Assembly (NCBI GenBank): GCA_016584305.1
Contig: JACEEZ010025433.1
Location: forward strand, 26,946-90,945
Length of the DNA stretch: 64,000 bases
Source of the DNA: Chionoecetes opilio
Lineage: Eukaryota; Arthropoda; Malacostraca; Decapoda; Majidae
Direction: 5' to 3'
Of this stretch, positions 35,538 through 45,557 are shown piece after piece. The notes under the pieces are model-generated. The model ran no database searches. It saw only the letters and a program-made list of their open reading frames with translations, and had not been told where the DNA came from. Each line of letters starts with the position of its first letter. Position 1 is the first letter of the stretch. The position numbers were made by a program, and so were the translations under genes.

Positions 35538-36700
35538 TCACTCTTCCTCGATGAGCCTTCTTGGAGGTCTCCTTACACGAGGGGCTAGTTGTTCGTCCAC
35601 CGGATCGGGTTGTAGGACCCTCTCCACCGGTTCCACTAACCACTCTTCACTGCCGTGATAGGGCTTCACTTGCTCGGCGGCTCTTTGCACTTCCTTTTCC
35701 GTGAAAATATTTTTCAACACATAGACACTACCACTCAAACGTACCTCCACTACTCTGTAGATCCCATCCCATTTCACATTTAGTTTACGGCATGTACCTG
35801 GTATTGTGGTCTCTTTTCTGACCCATACCAGTGCTCCTACCTCCACCACTTGATTTTTCCGCTTTCGGTTTGCGACGTCTCTGTATCGACGCGACATTTT
35901 CTGATGCGTCTCGCGGATTAGGGCGTGTGCCACGTCCATGTCGTCTTGTTCTCCCTCAACGCCGGGTAAGGATGTCCCAACTAGCCTGGGGGCATGGCGA
36001 GAGAAGAAAGCGAAGTAGGGTTGTTGTCCAGTGGAGGTGTGTACCGCTTGATTAAATGGTGATTTGGCACGGCTGAAACAATGGGCCAACGAAGAGGATG
36101 ACCTTGGCACAGGGTCGAGGGGAAACTGACTTAAGAGTCCTGTGGCATCCTCTCGGTAAACCGAGTTTCCTCGAGGGTGGTAGGGGTCGTATAGCAGAGT
36201 GATTGGTGTCTTTGCGCAGAACTGCGGAACTCCCGGCGGGTTTGAACTCTCCTCCGTTGTCCAGGACGATGTTGCAGGGTGTCCCATAGTCCGCCAGGTA
36301 CTGCCACATGTCTTTATGATGTGGGGTAGTGTGTTTTGTTTTAAGGGGGAAGAACCTAACAAACCTACTGAAATGGTCGACTACCGTCAAAAACATAACG
36401 GAAACCCTTTTGTTCTCCGCCAAAACCATATCAGTGAGGTCTATTCCTATCCTCTCTAAGGTTATCTACTGGAGGAAATTCCTTCCAGGGTTGTTTGTAA
36501 ACCCGCTACTTCCTTTGAATCTTTGACAAGTTACACAGTTCTTGACATATTCACACACATCCACCTTCAGATTCGTCCAATGTAAAAGTTCCTCGGTTTT
36601 TCTTGATGGTTTTCTTTTGTCCTAAGTGACCGACAATTCATGCGCATGTTGGGAGAGCGAGGACGGTCATACTACGAGGAATATGAGGACATACTGTAGA
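35538..36700 (-). CDS. Integrase of the Ty3/gypsy element (frameshifted)
   Basis: The zinc-binding end shows VCEYVKNCVTCQRFKG near 36,530-36,570. The catalytic core has Asp1 in ERIGIDLTDM (about 36,450), VVDHFSRFVRFFPLKTKHTT, Asp2 in CNIVLDNGGE (about 36,260) and Glu in the HPRGNSV segment near 36,155, where an extra T shifts the frame. The C-terminal domain is long and well preserved (KRKNQVVEVGALVWVRKET, NVKWDGIYRVVEVRLSGSVY) and ends RRPPRRLIEEE at TAG-equivalent 35,538. Role: inserts the cDNA copy into host DNA. Single-base shifts make it non-functional as written; some may be read errors. Confidence 0.8.
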
Positions 36701-36956
36701 CTCCCATCGGTTTTTTCTCGGACATAGTATAGTTTTGTCATTTATTACTGTAAACTGAGCTAAGGTGGCTTTCGGTATGCGTTTTGTAGGAACTCTACCC
36801 CCCTCCAAAATATTCCACTAACTCTTTCCACACGGTTCTTCCTTTGTCGTAGGGTGAATTGGGGTTTGATTTGGGTCCCAACCAAGTAGTCTCGGGCCGA
36901 CGGTTATCATCCAACTGGACGCGACAGAGGTCGGCGGACGAAACTATCTTTACCTT

Positions 36957-37372
36957 TCAGTATTTAATCGCATAGTTATATTCGCGCATTTCCAGGATCC
37001 ACCTGGTCATCCGGGGAGATTTAGTTTTTTTTTTAAAATTTATACGGGTGAGGGGTTGGTGATCCGTGGACGATCGAGAATTTAGAGCCCCAGAGATAAT
37101 GATGGAGATTTCTACAGGTAGAACTATAGCCAACGCTTCTTTGTCGGTGGCCCTGAGTAACGGGTTTCGCAAGAATTTAGTTTCTTGGAGAATACCCGAT
37201 GGGGCAATTGGAAACCGTTTGATTGAATTTGACTTAGAACCCCTCCGACGTGAGTGTTACTCGCGTCTGTTGTAAGAATGAAAGGTTCATGAATTTGTGC
37301 CCTTCCCAGGACGGGCGCATTTATCAGGCACGATTTGAGATGTTTCGAACGCATTTTGGCACTCATCCGTCC
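36957..37372 (-). CDS. RNase H domain of the Ty3/gypsy element (frameshifted)
   Basis: PFILTTDASNTHVGGVLSQI carries the first catalytic Asp in TDAS; ATDKEALAIV is the Glu-containing block; SSTDHQPLTRI the third Asp block. Then RMTRWILEMREYNYAIKY, the usual end of gypsy RNase H. Degrades the RNA template strand during reverse transcription. Two frames are needed to read it. Confidence 0.8.
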
Positions 37373-38239
37373 AGGTGAAAGTGACGTGGGCTCTCTTTTA
37401 AATTTGTAAGTGGAGCTGCAACTTTCGCGAACGAAGGAACATGCTTCCTATAGAAACCACACTCCCTAAGAAACGTCGGGATTTCATTGACCGTCTTGGG
37501 AGCTTTCATTTTTTAAACGGCTTCCACGTTTTTTAAATCGGGCTTACTTCCTTCGGCTGAGATCCGATGACCGAGAAAGGTACTTCTTTAAGTCCAAAAG
37601 TACATTTCCTGAGGTTAAGTTTCACCCCATTTGTAGTGAGGATTTCGAAAAGCTGATTAAGACGTTCCAAAAGAAGAGGAAACGTAGGAGCCATAGAATT
37701 ATCGTCCAGGTAGTTTTTTACCCATCCCTTCTGAGGAGGGGAGTTAATACGGGAAGCCATCCGCCTGGAAAATATCGCGGGTGAGCAGTTCGGGTCCGAA
37801 CGGTAGGCGTCGAAAGCGAATAAAGAGTGACACCATCGCTGAAAGGGGTGAGATCACGGCTTTCGTCATCGAGTAATATCGGGAAATAGGCCTCGCGCAT
37901 GTCGAGGGTAACGTAATATTTTTGACCCGCGGTGTTCTACCATTTTCTTCTAATCGGGGAAAAGAGGATAGATGGGGTGGCGAGATGTTTATTTATGTGT
38001 CGATAGTCTAAACACATTCTTTTACTACCATCCGGTTTATTTACTAAGACGATCGGTGATAACCATGCGGCCGTGGATCTTTCTATGAATTTCCTATCTT
38101 CCCATATCTTGAAGCATATGTGAAATTTGTTCCTTGGCTTTCTCGGGATAACGGTACGAAGGCCCCTCGACTGGGCTGAGGGTAACCCCCTTTTTATATG
38201 AACCGGAGGCCCCATTTATGAGACCTAATTCGTTTTGGT
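37373..38239 (-). CDS. Reverse transcriptase of the Ty3/gypsy element (frameshifted)
   Basis: The entry block [16 protein letters not shown] is followed by the fingers ([20 protein letters not shown], then [15 protein letters not shown]), the palm segment [14 protein letters not shown], the catalytic NYLDDNS (a Y-x-DD box, about 37,715) and [15 protein letters not shown]. All on the minus strand, directly after the protease. At least four shifts. Copies the element RNA to cDNA. Confidence 0.85.
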
Positions 38240-39151
38240 CTAGGATGAAAAGCCCGGGTCATTTTCTAGAATTACTTGTTGTAATTCTTGTTTTTTCTGA
38301 AAAATGTCAGGGGTTTCCATTTTTGTCCCTTGATTAATTCTTTCAACCCTTTGGGTTCGAGTCCCTTTCGGCTGTGCTTTATCATTTTCCGGTATTAAGT
38401 CATTGTGAAATTCATGAATTGAATTGATTGTTTTTGCGTGAGGAATTTCTACTTTGTCGTATGACCCGAGTATAGTACCTTTGCACAAAACCTTTTCCTT
38501 CTTGGTATTATTCGTGAAGGGAATGTAAATTGAACTTTCTGCTGTCACTTGTACTAAGTAGGGGTAACTATTTTTGCTAACATTTTCCCGCGGGTAGACA
38601 ATGAGGTTAGAACCTGGTAACTCATTTACGTTTACCTGCTTAAAACTGGAATGGTAAGGGTTTATTTTCACAGGATTGAGAAGGTTTATTTGTGAAGGGT
38701 TTCGTGGCTGCTTCACGATTTCCATCGGGTTTAGTTGTATTCTTTTGATTTTGTTTCTTTTCCGGCGGATGTGATTCACGGTATGGGGGGTGTCACCCCA
38801 ACGCATTGCTCTACTTTTTCCATCCCAGGTGAGAGTGGCTTTTGTGAGGATGTCACAACCAAGAAGTACATCGCCGTTGAGATAAGAGTCTGGAATAACG
38901 GGAAACCACTTTTTAAACTTTTGTCCGTCACCGATTTCGATTTCTGCCCATATCATACCGATAATTTTCAACGGAGTGTCTGTGATTCCTACCAGTTGGG
39001 GAAGATTGCGTCGTAAGTTTATTTCCCCTCCGATTCGTTTGGCGGTACATTCTTTGATCAAAGTGTAACCACTCCCTGTGTCTACTATCGCTTCTACTAT
39101 CTTCCCGTTTATATTCACATGGATAGTGGGTGAAATATAGTCACCGTCTAG
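38240..39151 (-). CDS. Pol N-terminus with retroviral-type aspartic protease
   Basis: Begins right after the gag UGA in the same frame. The active site is AIVDTGSGYTLIKE (D-T-G-S), followed about 60 residues later by DVLLGCDILTKA (the LLG-x-D block). A roughly 160-residue linker leads to the RT. There is no ATG near the start; the first in-frame residues after the stop are LDGDYISPTIHVNING, supporting expression as a Gag-Pol fusion. The protease would cut Gag and Gag-Pol. Confidence 0.85.
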   Translation of the reverse strand, partial: LDGDYISPTIHVNINGKIVEAIVDTGSGYTLIKECTAKRIGGEINLRRNLPQLVGITDTPLKIIGMIWAEIEIGDGQKFKKWFPVIPDSYLNGDVLLGCDILTKATLTWDGKSRAMRWGDTPHTVNHIRRKRNKIKRIQLNPMEIVKQPRNPSQINLLNPVKINPYHSSFKQVNVNELPGSNLIVYPRENVSKNSYPYLVQVTAESSIYIPFTNNTKKEKVLCKGTILGSYDKVEIPHAKTINSIHEFHNDLIPENDKAQPKGTRTQRVERINQGTKMETPDIFQKKQELQQVILENDPGFSS

Positions 39152-39154
39152 TCA
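39148..39154 (-). promoter_or_regulatory. Gag-Pol stop codon in UGA-CUA-G readthrough context
   Basis: Minus strand reads CAA TTA TCA TGA CTA GAC GGT GAC. TGA ends gag and the next codons continue into pol without a frame change. UGA followed by CUA (CUAG) is the best-known leaky stop context in eukaryotes. Confidence 0.7.
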
Positions 39155-40324
39155 TGATAATTGTCTAGGGTTTTGGGTTTGACTTGGATGTTGAGGACTA
39201 TTTGCCTGGGCACGTCCAGGACAATTTCGATCTCCCCTCCGGCAACCGGGTTTGCGACAGTCGAAACAATGACCTAGCGGAGGTTTTCTCCAGCACTCCG
39301 GAAGGTTATGCGTTTGTGTCTGACAATAAGCACAATACTTTTGAGTGAATGTTTCCCTCCGTGAAGGACCCGCGTGGGAGGATGACTTTTCTAGTTTCAC
39401 TTGGGCCAAACTGACCTTAAGTTCTTGGACTTGTTGTTTTAGACTTTCCACTTCGTCCTCGGTGGTCTCGGGGTTTGAGAAACGTGTGTACTTATCGCTT
39501 CCTCTCCCGTTTAATCCCTTTCCTTCTCTCTTTGGGGTTGGAATCATGTTAATACTTTGAATGGGTCTTTCTTCGAGTATTTGCCGCTCGTGTTCGATGC
39601 GGTCTAGGAATTTTTTTAGGGGATATCCTTCATCTAGGAATCCTTCTAATTTTTCTCGCGACGCGACTGGTAGGCCGTACCACAGTTTTCTCTTTAATGT
39701 CTTATCACGGTCGGGGAATTTTTCATTTGGGAGTTTTGTCGCAATCACCGCATGTTGGCAAATAAAACGATGTGTGAAAGCTTGAGGAGATTCCCCCCAG
39801 TCGAACCCCATTGCCTCCAATTCCTGCCAGGCTCTATCAAAAACTCACTTCGGTGGTGAACTCGGTCTCGAAAGATTTCTAAGGGCCGCCCATGTTTCTA
39901 CTTTGTGGTTCGCTTGATAGTTGTGAATAAGATTGAGAATTTTGAGCACACCTCCCTTTGCAATTTGGATGCGTGTTGCGTCGCTTGAGCTACATTGTTC
40001 TATTAATTTAAAGAACATTTGGAGTCGGGCCGTTGCGTCAAGGGTTGTAGTTGATGTAACTCTAATACTGGAATATCTCGAGGTTGGATGAGTCCCTCTT
40101 TCACGCTATCCGTGGATAATTGAGGGGCATGGGAAAAGGGTTTTGTTTGATTTTCCTCTTTCACGCTATCCGTGGATAATTGAGAGGCATGGAAAGGGTT
40201 TCGTTTGATTTAGTTGCGCCCTTAACTCCTCCACTAAATTTTCTAACTGTGTCACTCTATTTCCATCTTCTTTCTCCTCCTCCTCCGTTTTTACCCCGGA
40301 AAGTAGGTTTGGTTCCCAACTCAT
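39152..40324 (-). CDS. Gag of the Ty3/gypsy element
   Basis: ATG at 40,324 (MSWEPNLLSG), an acidic then coiled-coil-like start (TQLENLVEELRAQL), a tandem 20-residue repeat, the capsid region (HNYQANHKVETWAALRNLS; FDRAWQELEAMGFDWGES; KRKLWYGLPVASREKLEGFL) and a second coiled coil (EVESLKQQVQELKVSLAQVK). Near the end are Cys/His motifs CAYCQTQTHNLPEC and HCFDCRKPGCRRGDRNC, zinc-knuckle-like RNA-binding sites. Frameshifts near 39,840 and 40,190. Forms the particle. Ends in the UGA described separately. Confidence 0.8.
40095..40212 (-). repeat. 60-bp tandem duplication within gag
   Basis: Two copies 60 bases apart; each encodes 20 residues ending in APQLSTDSVKE. The second copy in plus-strand order differs by a base or two and a one-base deletion. 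Confidence 0.9.
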
Positions 40325-40454
40325 GATTACGTTGGAGAAAAACTTCTTATAGACACGGGTAGAGATTCGATTCTCGTGTTCCGTCGGCCACTACCGGGCA
40401 CTCGGGTTTTTTCCCGTGACTAATAAGGGTGGTTCTCCGCCGTTTTTGGTACAT

Positions 40455-40970
40455 TCAATCTCCAGATGGCCCCCGATTACTGGGCATGAGTTTGTTATTT
40501 ACTTTATTTCTTCCCTCATTTATCCAATGAACACCGTCGGATGCCAAGGTGTTTACGTATAGTGATGTATTAAATTGAATAATTTGGTTGTGTCCTGAGT
40601 GCTTTATTCTCTTGTTTATTGAATTTTGTACCTTTTTATAATCATCAGTGCTAATGGGTCCTCTTTCTGAATAAATAGGTGGTTCTATTAAACAGATGCA
40701 CACTACCGCCTCACAATTCCTCTCAATTGTGCGCGTAATTTCCTTGATAGTGTCAGCAAGAGAACCGGGATCTATGCCATCGGCAATATCGTTGCTACCT
40801 AACCACAAAATATACAGATCATGTGGCCATTCCAGGACACTATTCAGTCTTTCATCTGAGAAGAAGGAATTTGCTTTTCCTCCCGGTTTTCTAAAAATCC
40901 TAATTTCCGTTCCTGGGACATCGAATGTTTGGGGAATTTGACTGTGTCCTACTAATGACAGTTTGTACAT
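40455..40970 (-). CDS. SGNH/GDSL-family hydrolase-like ORF between primer site and gag
   Basis: 171 codons, ATG at 40,970, uninterrupted in an element whose pol is full of shifts. Block I is SLVGHSQIPQ (G-H-S instead of G-D-S), block III LWLGSNDIADG (G-x-N-D), block V ASDGVHWINEG (D-x-x-H), so the Ser, Gly/Asn and Asp/His positions of SGNH hydrolases are present. Spacing suits a short SGNH domain. It lies about 80 bases after the primer-binding-like site and 130 bases before the gag ATG, on the gag strand, so it would be the first ORF of the genomic RNA. Esterase-like domains are known in ORF1 of some LINEs; I do not know them as a standard gypsy part. Substrate unknown. Confidence 0.75.
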   Translation of the reverse strand: MYKLSLVGHSQIPQTFDVPGTEIRIFRKPGGKANSFFSDERLNSVLEWPHDLYILWLGSNDIADGIDPGSLADTIKEITRTIERNCEAVVCICLIEPPIYSERGPISTDDYKKVQNSINKRIKHSGHNQIIQFNTSLYVNTLASDGVHWINEGRNKVNNKLMPSNRGPSGD

Positions 40971-41046
40971 ATTTCCTGAATTTTTTGAGTCTATTTAGCT
41001 ACTTTCCCAGGGTGATGTTCTGTTGTTATTTGTAGGAAATAATAAC

Positions 41047-41064
41047 CCACCGCTTAAGTCACCA
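41047..41064 (-). promoter_or_regulatory. Primer-binding-like site after the 5' LTR
   Basis: Minus strand TGGTGACTTAAGCGGTGG, one base after the LTR end CACCACA. TGG is expected because tRNAs end in CCA, and TGGTGAC is a frequent start in arthropod LTR elements. The tRNA is not assigned. Confidence 0.5.
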
Positions 41065-41065
41065 G

Positions 41066-41908
41066 TGTGGTGCCAGGGTTTTTGTGAGATTTTACTGACA
41101 CCTTTAAATGAATGATATTAACTGGTTATAATTCTACATTGATTACAACTGAATTGAGCGTTGAAATTTGTCATATGAACTTCACTATTTAATTTTTAGT
41201 ACGAACACTTCTCGCTGGGGGAGAGTACTGAAAGGGAATGAACTTAAGGGGGAAAGGGGTAGGAGTTAAGGTTAAGGGGAAGGGGTAGGAGTTAAGGAGT
41301 AAGGGGAAATGCTGCCACCAGCTCAGCGAGTAGCTCTCTGGTTACTCCCTGAGCAAAGTTTGAAAAAATATATATGATATATTTAGTATCGGGGTTGATA
41401 CTTAGTATTACACCGAGTGAGGCTGAAAACTCTTTTTTTGGGAAATGTGGAGAAATATTGTCCTAGCACAGAATATCACCTGAGTTTTTTACTAAATAAC
41501 ACAAGAACTATATTTGAAACATCATCCTATTTATTCATCATGAATATTTTTTCTCTTGTTTGAGATCTTAGACACACAAAATAAGCTCTAGTCCGGCACA
41601 GGAAAGCTCTCCAACCCGACAAGGAAAGCTCTCTAATCCGACACAGGAAAGGGTCTCCAATCTGACACAGGAAAGCTCTCGCAATCCGACACAGGAAAGC
41701 TCTTGAGAGCATAACCCCCTCCCCTGAATCCTATTAATGAATTATCATTTACGTATATAACATACCGCTGAATACTTGTAGGTATACATGGAGAATATAA
41801 GGGGGAAATAAGAGTATAAGTGTTTTGTTCACTTAACCAGGACGGGTTTTTAGACTGAGCGTCGTGGAGCTGGGGAAGTGAGTGGGGAGACGCCCACTGG
41901 CAAAGGGT
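41066..41908 (-). mobile_element. 5' LTR of the gypsy element, cut at an N
   Basis: Matches the first ~840 bases (plus-strand order) of the other LTRs with more differences and indels. Contains the 23-bp minisatellite (41,587-41,703). Stops at N 41,909, after which sequence is unrelated. Confidence 0.75.
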
Positions 41909-41909
41909 N
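41909..41909. other. Unresolved base (N), probable contig join
   Basis: Single N; the LTR match breaks off here. Confidence 0.85.
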
Positions 41910-42041
41910 GAATATATAAGCATACAATACAGTGCGGTAGTTCATTTCAGTCAAAGCCGGAAGGATGAGTTCCAAAGTATTTCCCAGGCGTGTGTGTGGG
42001 AAGGGTGTCGGTGTGCAGGCGTGTGTGTGGGAAGGAAGCAT

Positions 42042-42388
42042 GCTGCACCCATAAAGGATGCATGCATGTGGCATATAGCAAAAAAAATCTATCAGAAACA
42101 CCCAAATATCTTCAAGTACTATTATATTTCTCTCTGTGTTTACGTGCCTCTGATCAGCGCGGGAAGATGAGCCTCCCTGATGGTACGTCACGGAGCCTGA
42201 GCCTGAGCGTCTGCAAATCTTGAGTGCGTTTTGAGAACTCGGGGAATTTGCAGATTTTGATTGCGGATTATTTAAAAACGGCTGACTGGATACAAAAAGT
42301 GACGACGTATTGTTGATATACTCGTCAATGGCTATGATTTGACTGCATTAAATCAGGAATGATGAAATGGTCTGGACGACTACTTTAA
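42042..42388 (+). repeat. ~345-bp dispersed repeat, copy 1
   Basis: Reverse complement of 48,565-48,918 at high identity. Runs from GCTGCACCCATAAAGGATG to GGTCTGGACGACTACTTTAA. It replaces the first ~200 bases of the LTR that continues at 42,389. Confidence 0.85.
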
Positions 42389-43981
42389 GGGGAAGGGTTA
42401 GGAGTTAAGGTTAAGGGGAAATGCTGCCACCAGCTCAGGCAAGTAGTTCTATGGTTTTACTTCCTGAGCATGTTTTAAATATATATAAGATTTATCTTGG
42501 TAGTCGTGGTTGATACTTAGAATTACGCCGAGTAAGGCTGACTCTTTTTGGAAGTGTGGGGAAGTATTGTCCTAACACAGAATAATCACCTGAGGTTTTT
42601 ACTAAATAACACAAGAACTATATTTGAAACATCATCCTATTTATTCATCATGAAATATTATTTCTCTTGTTTGAGATTTCAGACACACATATAAGTTCTA
42701 ATCCGACACAGGAAAGCTCTCTAACCCGGCACAGGAAAGCCCTCTAATCCACCACAGGAAAACTCTACAATCTGACACAGGAAAGCTCTCCAATCTGATA
42801 CAGGAAAGCTCTCCCATCTGCTACAGGAAAGCTCTTGAGAGCATAACCTCCCTCACTGAATCCTATTAGTGAATTATCATTTACGTATGTAACATACCGC
42901 TGAATACTTATAGGTATACATGGAGAATATAAGGGGGGAATATAAGAGTAAGAATGTTGTTTGCGTTTCACTTAAAAACCATGTGACGGGGTTTTTCGTC
43001 AGACTGAGACGTCCGTCTGAGTCTGGAGAGGAGTGGAGAGACGACTCCGTTAATAACACTTATAAGGACAGGCCAGGCCTCCTATGCGTTAATGAAAAAC
43101 TAACCAACTCTACCTATGTATAGATATATAGATAGATATAATATAACAAGGAAGGGGGGGGGGGGGAATAGGAGCGAGGTACCGAGGTCTTACCTGGAGA
43201 GGAGTGGAGAGACGACTGGCTCCCTCGGGGTGACTAAGGCGAGGTTGGGCTTAGTAGCGGGAAAAAGGGAAATGTTCGGATCCTTAGGACCGGTCTCTAA
43301 TGAAGGGATTATCAGACCATGAATGACTCTAATCAACTAATGAAACAAGTATACATATGAAATGGCTGCCTATAATACAGTTCTTTAACTTTGATATAGA
43401 AGAATTTAATATTTTTACACTAATACCCAGGGAAAGATATCCTCCCTTCGTGGGTAGCCTTCGAACATGTGTTTCAGAGCGACGAGGTATGGTAAGACGT
43501 GATAGAAATTTGGTCGACTCTCAATTTAGCGAATACCACGACTAACCCACTCATGTATGAACGTGATCTTTCACTATGGTGACTATTTTGAAGGACATTA
43601 AGAATCTAAGGGTGTTCCTTGATCTGATAGGAGGGTGAGGGGAGGATGAAAAGTTTTGAATCTACTAGTTATCGATGATCGCGAAATAATTGTCCCACGA
43701 ATTTGGACTCGTACCCGGAGTGTCTGGGGGGGAGGGAGTGAGGGAAGGGAGGAAGATAGAAGTGCGAGATAGAAAGATGGAAGGATAAATATTAGGCGAA
43801 CAAAAGTTTGATTGACCTTAGTATAATAACGATAATCTGTTCCCCCCAGATGCGGGGTCTAGGTGGCAACTGGCCCCAGAACAGTGTATGGAGATTGAAA
43901 TCTTTTTATCCTTCTTACAGACCTAATCCGGGAATTGTATGATAGGAATTCCCATTCTATCTCTTTCGAATACCGGGCATT

Positions 43982-43984
<3 letters not shown>
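42389..43984 (-). mobile_element. Diverged LTR fragment (copy 4), without the nested transposon
   Basis: From GGGGAAGGGTTAGGAG to the LTR end GGGCATTACA. About 90 percent like the others. Minisatellite at 42,698-42,833 has six units. At 43,833-43,835 a single TAA marks the unoccupied site of the CACTGGTCAA transposon. Lacks the last ~200 bases next to the primer site. Confidence 0.8.
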
Positions 43985-44014
<30 letters not shown>

Positions 44015-44093
44015 ATGATAGATAGATAGATAGACAGACATATATACAAACAGACAGAATGACATATACAGATAGACAGACAGACAGACAGAC

Positions 44094-44125
<32 letters not shown>

Positions 44126-44290
44126 TGACAGAGAGACAGACAGACAGACAGCCACCTAGACAAACAGACAGCCAGACAGACTGACTGACTGACAGAGAGA
44201 CAGCCATCCAGACAGCCACCCAGACATACATACATACATACATACAGACAGACAGACAGACAGCCACCCAGGCAGACAGACAGCCACCTA
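43985..44290. repeat. (GACA)n microsatellite with GATA, CATA and CCAC variants
   Basis: About 300 bases starting exactly at the LTR end. Cys/Leu/Ser-rich minus-strand frames through it are not genes. Confidence 0.9.
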
Positions 44291-44578
44291 AAAATAGACT
44301 ATAGTTGCCCCTCATTGATAGATAGCTATAATATGTATGCCTTATAGCCACGCCTGCATAGCTCCCTCCTCCTCCCTGGACAATGTAACCTCCTTCCTCC
44401 AACACATCCACATCCTACATCTGATCTAACCATCCTGCTGTAACATTCCGTTCTTTCCCCTTCCCTCATCGTTTCACTATTATTTTTTAAAACCCTGACC
44501 CTTGATATGCTTTGCCATAGTGCCTGGGACCTCTGATGGCTGGCACATTCACCTTTTTTTTGGCATTAAATCAATCAA

Positions 44579-44581
<3 letters not shown>

Positions 44582-44621
<40 letters not shown>

Positions 44622-44708
44622 CTCCCCTCTCTCTATCCCCTCTCTCTCTCTCCTCTCTCTCTCTTTCTTTTCTTTTCTCAGCCTTCTCTTTTCTCTCTCC
44701 CCTTCTCT

Positions 44709-44741
<33 letters not shown>

Positions 44742-44872
44742 TCTCCTCTCCTCTCTCTCCTCTCTCTCCCCTCTCTCTTCTCCTCTCTCTCTCTCTCTCT
44801 CTCTCCTCTCTCTTTTCTCTCTATCTCTTCTCTCTCTTCTTCTCTCTCTCTCTCCTCTCTCTCTCTCCCTTT
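44582..44872. repeat. (CT)n microsatellite, interrupted
   Basis: About 290 bases of CT with TTTT and CCCC interruptions. 44,291-44,581 before it and 44,873-45,039 after it hold nothing I can assign. Confidence 0.9.
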
Positions 44873-45557
44873 CATACTTCAGTTTCTGTTCAACTTTAAA
44901 ATTAGTGAAAAGTTTTATATTTACAAACACTTTCATGCTAATAAACGGTATGGATTGTGAAGTCACCTGGTCTGATCCTTGTTTGAATTCATAAACATCT
45001 ATTCTAAGCTGAACATATATAGATTGGTAGTCGGTCAGCCCCGGTCCAAATTTTGCTCACCGGTTTTCAAATTAGGGCAGAATGCTAAGAGTGTTTTTTG
45101 AGAAGGTATAAATGCCTAGAGTTAGAAAACATGTGATAGCATTGTGGGGGTGGCAGCTTTATATGAGTTATCTCCCTTTTTCCAAAATGGCCGCCAAAAT
45201 ACACCAATAATTATGAAATTTTTAAATTTCGTTTTTATGGGCCTATCATGTAGAGCTTTTCCTGGTGATTCCAACGTATGCTTATTTGTTCCCTAGCTTC
45301 GATATTTGTCCCCCAAATCGGCTTTTCCTCTAGGGGAAGAACCACTTTTCCCCTGGCCTAGGGCAATTTTCTAAACGTGGTAAATCGGGAAGATGATCAA
45401 GTATAAAATGTATTTAGAATCCGCTTTTAAATACATATACCAATTCAATCGGATAATATTTATATACATATGTATGTACATATGTATATATGTATATATG
45501 TATATATGTACATAACTACGCTAATTACCTAAAACATTGAACACACCTTTTATGAAA

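Larger units (their letters stand above)
30620..41908 (-). mobile_element. Ty3/gypsy retrotransposon (LTR to broken 5' LTR)
   Basis: Transcribed right to left: 5' LTR fragment (41,066-41,908, cut at an N), primer-binding-like site, SGNH-hydrolase ORF, gag, in-frame UGA, protease, RT, RNase H, integrase, about 560 bases of 3' sequence (34,977-35,537), then the 3' LTR. PR-RT-RH-IN order places it in Ty3/gypsy. No envelope-like ORF. Pol is crossed by at least eight shifts. No matching target duplication could be found outside the LTRs: the left flank is GGTAGTAG, and after 43,984 a GACA microsatellite begins. Confidence 0.8.

Noticed and set aside
43980..44300. CRISPR-like or other regular array
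   Set aside because: No spacers; simple tetranucleotide repeat in eukaryotic DNA.
43859..44411. Minus-strand Cys/Leu/Ser/Val ORFs
   Set aside because: Translation of the (GACA)n microsatellite.
44502..44994. Ser/Leu and Arg/Glu ORFs on both strands
   Set aside because: Translation of a CT microsatellite.
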